Shown here piece by piece: positions 11,361-19,200 of a DNA stretch of 22,435 nt. Numbering within the stretch: position 1 is the first letter of the stretch; every line of letters begins with the position of its first letter. Made by a program: the position numbers and the translations under genes. The notes beneath the pieces are model-generated. The model saw nothing but the letters and a program-made list of their open reading frames with translations. It had not been told where the DNA came from and searched no databases. Source of the stretch: Spirogloea muscicola (Eukaryota; Streptophyta; Zygnematophyceae; Spirogloeales; Spirogloeaceae); the NCBI GenBank assembly GCA_009602725.1, contig WELB01000017.1, positions 918,289 to 940,723 of the forward strand. Direction: 5' to 3'.

Positions 11361-11680
11361 GGAAAACAAGCACACAAAGAAGCAAACAGCTACGAATCAC
11401 TCAGTAACCCCTGCCAAGCAGCCGCAGATCAGAGATGCTAGGCTCCTGGAAGTGGGTCCCCTGGCCAGAGCCAGGGGACCCACTTTGGAAGAAAGTGCTC
11501 GCTGCAGAGGTCTATGGCCCGGGCGTCGCACCTTCGTGCCGGCAGAGCCCTCGCTGCTGCCTCTGGCTCTGGCCAGGGGACCCACTTCCACGAGCCTAGC
11601 ATCTCCGACCTGCGGCTGCTTAGCAGAGAGGTTACTGAGTGATTCGTAGCTGCTTTGTTTCTCTGTGTGCTTGTTTCTCT
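11361..11680. repeat. Long imperfect inverted repeat with nested palindrome
   Basis: The left arm (about 11361-11472) and right arm (about 11565-11680) are imperfect reverse complements over roughly 110-115 bases. Anchors include CAGCTACGAATCACTCAGTAA, shortened here to its core AGCTACGAATCACTCAGTAA, plus AAGCAGCCGCAG and GAGATGCTAGGCTC. A perfect 16-bp palindrome (AAGTGGGTCCCCTGGC at 11450-11465 against 11470-11485, loop CAGA) lies at the inner end of the left arm. The roughly 80-base spacer is GC-rich. It could be a foldback element, a hairpin small-RNA precursor or a recent inverted duplication. Confidence 0.87.
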
Positions 11681-11751
11681 TTAAAAGGGCTGCGTCTGTG
11701 TGTCGGGCTTCAGTGGCGGCAATCAGGTGGCGGGCCAGACGCCGTCTCCTA

Positions 11752-11890
11752 ACGGCTACTACCCCGCCGGAGGGCGGGGGTGCTTTTCTCCCCCCTCCCC
11801 GCAGCCGGCTCACGGCTACTTGCACGCCCCTCGCCTGGCGGCCCCGGCCGCCCTCCCTCCCCTCCCGCCCCTCACGGCTACATGCGCACC
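11752..11890 (+). repeat. Degenerate ~60-bp tandem units upstream of borealin
   Basis: ACGGCTAC recurs at 11752, 11812 and 11874, about 60-62 bases apart. The second and third copies continue alike (TTGCACGCCCCTCGCC and ATGCGCACCCCTCGCC). The stretch is very C-rich and probably lies in the borealin 5' leader or promoter. Confidence 0.6.
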
Positions 11891-11912
11891 CCTCGCCCCG
11901 CGAGCAAGAGCA

Positions 11913-11916
<4 letters not shown>

Positions 11917-11959
<43 letters not shown>
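11917..11959 (+). repeat. GCC triplet tract before the borealin ATG
   Basis: About fourteen GCC units run directly into ATG at 11960. Read from the upstream in-frame ATG at 11882 they would encode about 15 alanines after MRTPRPASKSI. Triplet tracts of this kind vary in length and often cause assembly problems, and a gap follows 12 bases into the gene. Confidence 0.85.
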
Positions 11960-11960
<1 letters not shown>

Positions 11961-14023
11961 TGGCGCTGCCGNNNNNNNNNNNNNNNNNNNCGCCGCAGCC
12001 GCCGCCTTTTGCGACGCGGGGCTCGGCCCTGACCGGCGTGGCGGCGGCGGCAGTGGAGGCGCGCTGTGCGGCGCTGCGGGCGTACAGGGAGGAGCGCGAG
12101 GCTGCGCTGCGCGGCGAGCTGCGGGCGCAGCTCCTCATGCTGCCGCGCTGCGTGCGGGCCATGACCCTGCGCGCCTTCCGCGACGACCATGGCGGCAGCG
12201 TCGAGGCCGCCGTGCTGGCCGCCGCCGCTCGCCTGGACGGCTGCGACGGCCCCCCAGCATCCGCTATGGAGGCAGAGCCGCCGCCGCCACTCTGCGACGG
12301 GACCGGTAACGGAAAGGCGGAGGATTTAGAGCAGCGGGCGCCTGCGCCGTTAAGCCCTCCGCATCCTGAGCGAGTACGTCGCCTTCTCACCAGCGCACAG
12401 GTTCAAATACTGTGGAGTGCGGTAAACTGAAGTGTGGCTTTTGAGACTAGCTGGCGCTTCCTTCTGCTGCGGCGGCTATGGGAGCTCTCCTCTGCTCTCA
12501 GGGCCTCTGGCTTGCGCAGCGGGGCTGCTCTTCACCCCATCAGCTCGTCTGACTTCCTTGCTAACACGGGGGTACTAAGAGGGCCCTGTGTGCCTAGCCG
12601 GTGGCTCCGCTAATGTAGTTATGAACACCGTCTGCATGCACCTGGCTCTTACAGCCATTCTTTTAACATCAGCAGCCTGCTTTTCTTCGCAGGGCGCCCG
12701 CAGGCGGTGCGCCGGAGCGGCGGACGCTGGCGGCGAAGCTGGCGCCGGCGGTGGCGGCAAGGAGGGCGACGAAGAAGCTGTGCCACCGGTGGCTGCCAAT
12801 TCCGGTCCTGCGCGAATGACGCGAGCACAGGCAGCTCGCCTAGCTGCAGCCTCTGCCGGCGGGGCCGACCACGGCACCGTACCAATGGCGATGGCCACCC
12901 CTGCCACGGTGCTCTTGCAAGCCCCACCGCCCTTCCGGCGACTACATACGCTGCCGCAACCGCGGCGGCGCTGATCAGCAGCTCCTGCGGCTCCCGTTGC
13001 TTACTGCCGCCTATCATTGCCACGGCCAGGCGGTACGGGCTGGTGGTCGCCGGCGGGGGAAGCAGGGGACTGTGGTGGCAGGCCCAGCAGCAGCAGAGGC
13101 GACCGCCAGCGCCACGCCTGGAGGGTGCCGCCTGCCTCGTTTCGGCGAGGTGCTCCACTCGGCCAATGGGTCTCCGCTGGGAACCTTTGCCGCTCGCGGC
13201 GGCATCACTCCGCTTTGCCGAGGTAGCCTCTCAGGCCTCTGCATCCCTGCACAGACACTGACACTGCCAACTCTGGGGCACGTGCACCGCATGCTGAAAA
13301 GATTGTCTCAGAAGACTGCTTCATTAATGCCATTGACAAGCTAAAATTAGGCAACAAGCTAACAACACGCGACATTGCAAGCATTTTCAGCAGGCAATTC
13401 ACGAGCAATGCCAGGCGTGACTGCCACCGTCCGACAGACGAGATCGCAGGCGGCGGCAGAGGCGGCTGCAGCAGTGAAGCCCGAGGCGGAGCTAGGTCTC
13501 CAACACGCTGCTTATTTTGCTTGTCCAAGGAGCTTGGTGTTCTGAAAGAGCAAATGATAACAGTGGGTGGGGTTGCCACTGGTCCTCATGCTACTGCTGC
13601 CAAGTCTTAAAGCAAACGTGTTCTGCCCATCCTCGCGCAGGCTGCGACTCGCTTGCTGGCGTGGCTGTAGAGCTGGACTGTGACGGCAATGTGATCACAC
13701 TTTCCTGCCCTGAAGATGGTCAGCAGGTACGGAGAAGCCTGCTGTAGCGGTACAGGCCGCTTATAATTTCCCACCTGTTGCATCTTGTCATGGTCTCGAC
13801 ACGACTAACCAGCATATGATAGAAACGGCGCTGTGTATGGGGGTCCTGAGCTTCTTGTGCTGGACCGTCCTTTGTGCAGCTTCCAGAGCGCTTGCGCGGT
13901 CTAGCCGTTGACCGTCTGCGCAGCCTGCAGAGCCACCTGACCATGCTCATGGCCAACATGGAAGTTGCAGAGACCGGCAAAAGCGCAGGCGCCCCAGGCT
14001 CCGTCAAAGTCGAGCCCCCTTGA
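11960..14023 (+). CDS. BORR: Borealin-like chromosomal passenger complex subunit
   Basis: Borealin joins INCENP and survivin in targeting Aurora B to centromeres. Proposed exons are 11960-12373, 12693-12878, about 13030-13222, 13391-13495, 13641-13726 and 13880-14023 (375 residues). The N-terminal helix (about residues 27-75) shows LRAYREEREAALRGELRAQL and LMLPRCVRAM, matching the borealin pattern of a helix followed by LPxxxRxM. The C-terminal part has ATPGGCRLPRFGEVL and NGSPLGTF, then VAVELDCDGNVITLSCPEDG and LPERLRGLAVDRLRSLQSHL, which parallel the borealin NGSPL motif and final dimerisation helix. Exon 1, exon 5 and the last exon are firm. The exon 2-3 junction requires a frame change and its acceptor could be 12979, 12982 or 13030; exon 13391-13495 is phase-compatible but only tentative. 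The start at 11960 has a strong GCCGCCATGG context, and an in-frame ATG at 11882 would add a poly-Ala leader. Confidence 0.7.
11972..11990. other. Assembly gap (19 N)
   Basis: Nineteen unresolved bases sit just after MALP of the borealin-like protein in very GC-rich repetitive sequence. The stated length happens to preserve frame, but the true length is unknown, so the N-terminal residues and the link between the ATG and downstream frame are not proven. Confidence 0.98.
12597..12692. repeat. Dispersed repeat A, copy in borealin intron 1
   Basis: This copy matches 10688-10785 and occupies the 3' end of borealin intron 1 up to the proposed acceptor (TTCTTCGCAG|GGC at 12692/12693). The best-conserved part is GTGGCTCCGCTAATGTAGT followed by ATG and a shared GCACCTGGCT. 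Confidence 0.75.
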
Positions 14024-14600
14024 CTATGCATAACAAGTAGAGGGCTTCCAGTTGCTCGGCATAGCATCAATGCCATGGTGCTGTTCGCGGCTCACGCTCA
14101 CAGGTCTCAGCAGAAGGCTAAGCTGCAACCTTCTTTGGTTGTCCGCCTAATTAAGAAGGCTCGCAAACCACTGCTAATCCTGCTGAACAGGGAATTGCCG
14201 CTTCTGTGACAACTGTGCACTAGCGAAGTGTTTTTGCTCATTCACCATGACAGTGCTGGCGTCAGCTTGCGATGTGCATTGGGTTGACTCTGTAGCTACA
14301 ATATTCTCAAGGTCGCCTTGCAACTAACCATCCACTTAATGCAGGTATCTCCTCTCAGTACACAGATGTCTGAGTAGAAGCCACTGCCAAGCACGCAGTA
14401 TAGCTTCTGACAGATTCCCCTGATGCATACCAAGTCCACGTCATCATCGTCTGGGCACCACTGCTATATTTAATCTGTACTTTGCGGGTTAACAGGACGG
14501 AGGGTATTGTAGTGGCAAAGCTTTAAGGAGCTGGGTCAACATGTGCATGTAGGAGTTGGGTCCACATATGCAAAGTCAGACAGGGTTTGCAATGAGCGAC
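14024..14600. other. Borealin 3' flank, no gene seen
   Basis: AT-richer sequence without a convincing exon on either strand, probably including the borealin 3' untranslated region. A 25-bp unit is tandemly duplicated (14527-14551 and 14552-14576, starting GGAGCTGGGTCAACATG and GGAGTTGGGTCCACATA). I see no clear polyadenylation signal. Confidence 0.55.
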
Positions 14601-14846
14601 TCAATTTTGCCGGAATGAATTTCAGGCACCCGTGCAGTTATGCAGCGTGAAGCCAGTCGAGGCGCATGCACCATCTTGAAGCGGGGGCGCTGCTCCTCTG
14701 CCGCTGCTGCCTTCTTCCGTCTTCCACCAGCACCCGCCGACGCAGTGAGAGGAGTCGACGCCGCCAAGGCCACTGCCCCTGGCAGAGTCGCAGCCGCGCC
14801 CAGCGCCCCAGCTAGTTTCGCAAAATAGTTGTCAATGCTACATCAC
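14576..14846 (-). CDS. Possible unassigned minus-strand exon (hypothetical)
   Basis: On the minus strand an open frame runs from near 14846 down to a stop at 14576-14578. It reads NYFAKLAGALGAAATLPGA, then an Ala/Ser/Thr-rich stretch, then a basic GGRRKKAAAAEEQRPRFK segment. The composition is more protein-like than its surroundings. There is no ATG near its upstream end. An acceptor-like TAG just before CATTGACAAC (minus strand) would allow it to be a terminal exon. I do not recognise the protein and see no companion exons. The plus-strand frame over the same DNA is equally short, so this could be chance in GC-rich sequence. Confidence 0.22.
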
Positions 14847-14849
14847 TGG

Positions 14850-16025
14850 CAAGGAGAGGTGACAAAAGTCCCGTCCCTGCAATGAAGCACGTAAATCTCT
14901 TGGTGCTCTTGGTGCAATTATGCAGACCAGTGAGCTAGTACGCCTTCTTCGGAATTGGCTGCAACAGGCCTACCTCCTGAATGATTCTGCTTGATCACTT
15001 CCACCTCACACTGATTGAGCACTCGAAACACCATTTCAGGGAGTGAAAGAGACACCTGAAAGAAAGAGAAAGACTCCTCCAGTAGAGGGCGATGGCTGTG
15101 ATTGGCCAGCTCAAATGAACACTGAAGAAAGTTCGAAGGGGCCAGAAAAGCGCCAAAACGAAAGCTAAAGCACACAGCGACTCAAGGCTGAAGGGGCCAT
15201 TGGGTGCTCAATGTCCCCTGTTGACAGGTTAGCGAAATTGGTCTCCGGGTAGCAGATCCCCTGTCTATAGCAAGAGGCTGCAGCCAAAGCGCGACCGGCA
15301 CGCAGATGCAACGCGTGTGCCATTGATCGCTGCAGCAATGCAATGAAAGTGAGCTTTAGGGTCGTGCAGAAAGCCGGTGCAGCAACCGGCCGCAGCATTT
15401 GTGAATATTCTGTGCACTCTTGACACAACAGAAGGCCAAACTGGCCAAGTACAAAGGCAAGCACATCTGATGATGTACATCACCTACTGCAGATTGACCC
15501 GCTCAACAGACGGCTCAACACATGAAGGTCGCTAATCGATGCCTGAATACCAGTTGGCAAATTCCAAGCCCTTCTGCCACCAACTAGAGCTCGCCCAGCT
15601 TGTGGGGGTTTGGGCATGCATGTGGCAGCCCTGCACAGCTCGGGCAGTCTTAGGCGGTCTTCGTCAAGATAACGGTGCGGGAGTGTAACGGCGCGCGGCG
15701 CAGTAGCTCCGCAACAGCTCCAGAGGTCTTCCCACGTGCACCACGTGACTTATCAGAGTTCCCCTTCGCTTTCGCTTGCCTGGTGACTGGTAGAATTACT
15801 TCGGGTTTGAGGTTTAAGGTATTGGTCTTATTAAGTAGAGGCTCACGTTCACCCCATCTTGGCCACAGCACAGCCGGCGCTCCCCACAAGACTCCTCTTG
15901 CCGGCTCCAGACGCCTGCTGCGGCAAGAACGACACCATGGTGCTTGCTCAGAAGCGAGAGCAGGCGTGAGGAGCTCGCCTCCGGCTGATTTGTGAGAAAC
16001 TCGTGAGACTGGGAGCGATTGATAC
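14850..16025. other. Intergenic stretch between borealin and HBS1
   Basis: Apart from repeat B copy 2 (15433-15601) I see no convincing gene. The GC-rich part from about 15650 probably holds the HBS1 promoter and leader. A plus-strand frame at 15675-15995 has no recognisable motif and overlaps an equally long minus-strand frame. Confidence 0.55.
15433..15601. repeat. Dispersed repeat B, copy 2
   Basis: Direct-orientation partner of 10854-11022, ending at the same CCAGCTT boundary. Together the two copies bracket the borealin-like gene at a distance of about 4.6 kb. Flanking sequences on both sides are unrelated, which fits two independent insertions of a short element. Confidence 0.82.
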
Positions 16026-16190
16026 ATGATGGAGGGGCGCGGTAGACGTCTGGTGGGTTACGGTGGACACATCTTGGGCAGCAGCTGGTCAGGAATTGGT
16101 GGCAGCTGCTGCTTTATGGACGGCTCCGCTCTGGCCAACATGGGGCTTAGCGGCGAGGCAGCGGCTACTTGCACAGAGGCGAGAATTTGA
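16026..16190 (+). other. Upstream ORF in the probable HBS1 leader
   Basis: Two adjacent ATG codons (16026 and 16029) open a 54-codon frame ending at TGA 16188-16190, 84 bases before the HBS1 start and in the same reading frame. If included in the transcript it could reduce HBS1 translation. Its peptide (starting MMEGRGRRLVGYGG) is not recognised. Confidence 0.35.
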
Positions 16191-16274
16191 TTTGCTACCA
16201 TCTGTCACACTGGTGTTGGCAATAGCTTCGTTGAGCCTGCTCCTGGCCGTCACCTGGTGCTGTGGCTGGCCGCC

Positions 16275-19200
16275 ATGCCCCGCAAGAGCTACGGCAAGGC
16301 GGCCTACGACGATGACGACCTCGACGATGGCTACGGTGACGACGGCTACCATGATGACGAGGAAGCGGGGGAGGAGGCTGGCGGCAGCACGACCGAGGAC
16401 GCCCCCACCGGCGCAGGACCAGGTGCCCTGCCTGAGGAGTGCTGGCCAGCTGGTGGCCTGTTCTGACACCAATGCTGTCGTGAAGGCTCTTTGCTTCTGC
16501 AGCCGAGCAGTGTGCTGCCACTGCCTTTTGCTCCATCAGTTCGTCAAAGCTACTTAAGGTCGAGGACTAGGGATCCGCACAAGCTTCAAGAATGTATTGC
16601 ATGGCTTTATCATCAACTTTGGTGCCGTCCCCAATTTCGCAATAGTCTGCTGCAATGGATCAGGTGGACTGCAACGAAGCGAGCCGGCAGCGGCTGCCAG
16701 TGAGCAGCCTGCTAGCACAGTATGGCAGTGCGAAGTGTGTACCTATGACAATCCCAGCGTGTACCTTGCTTGTGAAGTCTGCGGGTTGTTGCGCCAGCAG
16801 CAGCTGCACGGGCTGGGCGCGGACCAGGTCGACATTGCCGGCGGAGGCATCAGGGCCACTGAGCAAGACGTGGATGAGAGGCGGGCCGCAGAGACACTCA
16901 CGTCAGGTAGCAGCTGTCAGTCCAATGTGGGTCAGCCATTTGTACAAATCGCTGTCACCTAATGTACTGGTCCTGAATGCTCAGAGACAATCTGTTCTGT
17001 GCTATAATGTTAGAACCTGATATACAAGAGCTACCTGCACCTGATCTCGCTGTGCTCAAAGGCACAGTATTTCTCAGGCCTATTGTTACAGGCACAGTCT
17101 GAGTAGGTCATGCGGTGTAACGGACATTGTAGTCTTACTCAATCCACCTTGACGTGCGACCACAAGGGAGAACCCAACGTGCTCAAATGGCGGGCTGACT
17201 CAGAGTGGGGATTGGTACACCTACTGCGTGCTCAGAGATGATTTTGTGAGCTGGGTGCCTTTCAGAAACTGCGGGCTCGGCAGCGGAGGCACCGACAGCA
17301 ATGGCGGCACCTCTTGAGCGTGGCCTGGCAAAGGTCGCCAAGGGCTCGTCTCTTGCCCAGTCACTCTGCAGACCCCTGCCCGGAAGCAGCAGCCAAGCGG
17401 CGGCTCTCTGCCATCGGACGCAGACTTTCCCATTGCACCCTGCTGGCAACTCAACCAAGCAGATAGGTGAGACCAGCTAGTGCTTGCTGTCGACCTTCAG
17501 GCTCAACAGCTGTACTCTAGCAACCTGCTGCTTGAGTCATGAATCGCTTCCACATGATACGCATAATTGCTAGTACAGCCTGTCCAAAGCAATAGCCCAA
17601 ACAACCCACATCCTCGGCGAGGGGCTGATAGACTTGCACACCATGAAAACCTTGGGTGAAGGAGCTCAAAGTTGAATATTCAGGGTGGATGATGTTGATG
17701 TTCAAGAGAGCTAGGGATTGGCAATTGGGTAAGCGTGGTAATGATGCAAGTCTGCCTTGGAGAAAATCTTATCGTGGCTGTCACCTTGCTGCCGTCCTTT
17801 CTGTGATTGCAGATTCCTTCCATTTCAATACACCCTCGCCCGATGAGGCTGTGCAAACCTCCCGCGCCAAGGCGCCAGGTGCGAGGTCCTCAAGTGCAGG
17901 AACTAATAGCAGCCGGCCTGAAGTCCGCATCTTCCCATTGTGGTCTTGCTATTACACTTTCAATCCTGCATCAGTACTTCTCTTCACTTGAGACTTTGAT
18001 ACTTGAGCACCAAGAGCTTGACTCTAAGCTTTTACTTTGAACCCAGAGCCTTTGCAAACCTTTTTAGAGCTCTCTGCCCTTAATCCCCTTGTATGCCCAT
18101 TTTAATACAATGAGTTTGACTCCGGTAGGTGGTACAATATTCATGTGTGTGCCAAGTGAAATTGTACATTGCGTGGGTTTCCACTCAGGTGTTGTGCCAG
18201 TGACTGCCCAAGCAGCCCCGCAGCCCAGTGGGGCGATGGCAGGCAGATTGTCAGACCAGGGCAGACTTGCCAGCTCCACCAAAGAGGACATCAGTGTGAA
18301 AGAGCTGGCTGCCAGCGTTGAGGAGCTGGCTGTGCGGCAGCAGGCTGTGGGTGCCCTGCCAGCGGTGGGCCAGGCTAATGGCAGCAGCAAGCCGGCAGCG
18401 CAGTACTTGCCGGAGCCCTGGATGCTTGCGGAGATGGACCCACATGCCAAGCAGACTCTTCATCTCGTAGTCGTAAGTGCCTCCTGCCGCAGACATGTAG
18501 CACTGCTTCAGCGCGTGACATCTGCTTGATGAATTTGATGAAAGCATTTTCTTGTGTAGAAAGATGAGGCTGCTCTTCACATCACAATAGACTACAAGCA
18601 ATACCGTTAAGCCAAGCTGTGCTGATTGCCATACATTCCTGCCCTGTTCAAGCCGAGCTCCTTGGAGGGGCGCAGATGGGACACGTGGACGCTGGCAAGT
18701 CGACGCTGATGGGGCACATGCTGCACCTGCTGGGCAATGTCACACAGCGCGAGATGCACCGCAACAAGAAGGAGGCGCAAGAGCAGGTGAGCTTTGGGAG
18801 ACCTTTCATATCCCATAAAGTATGTCAGACTCTATGGCATGTCATCTCATCAGCAGATCAGTGGGTAGCATAGATGCAATAGATCATTACAGACGAACAC
18901 AAGGCGCATCTGACCTACTAGGAGGTACTGAGACACCAAGTGGGGCTTGCAGGGGAAGGGGTCCTTTGCCTTTGCGTGGGTCCTTGACGAGTCGGTTGAG
19001 GAGCGGGCGCGTGGTGTGACGATGTCTCTGGCTGTGGCCCACTTTGAGACGCCCAGGTCAGTGCCAAGTAGCCCTCACCGACCAACTTCGTCTGCCATCC
19101 TATGTTGTTGCTATTTGCTGGGTTACAGATGAAGATGTACTGGCACCCCTGAGTTCAAACAGTCCCTTGAGATTGGCAGTCAGCGGTATGCTTGGATTTT

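Noticed and set aside
10922-11400. Minus-strand frames around repeat B (GYTRRADVFPAEMG and neighbours), considered as a transposon gene
   Set aside because: Repeat copy 2 does not preserve the frame beyond a few residues, and no transposase or reverse transcriptase motif is present.
11665-12390. Alternative plus- and minus-strand frames over the gap region
   Set aside because: The very high GC content leaves several frames open. Only the frame with the LRAYREEREAALRGELRAQL helix matches a known family.
12395-12415. GGTTCAAATAC resembling a tRNA T-loop, with a similar string near 10204
   Set aside because: No matching acceptor stem, D-loop or anticodon arm can be drawn around either site.
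12707-13261. 184-codon plus-strand frame through the borealin middle
   Set aside because: It is Arg/Ala/Ser-rich low complexity. The NGSPLGTF motif lies in a different frame, so this is not the main product.
16063-16557. 164-codon plus-strand frame overlapping HBS1 exon 1
   Set aside because: It is out of frame with MPRKSYGK and the acidic N-terminus typical of HBS1, and has no recognised motif.
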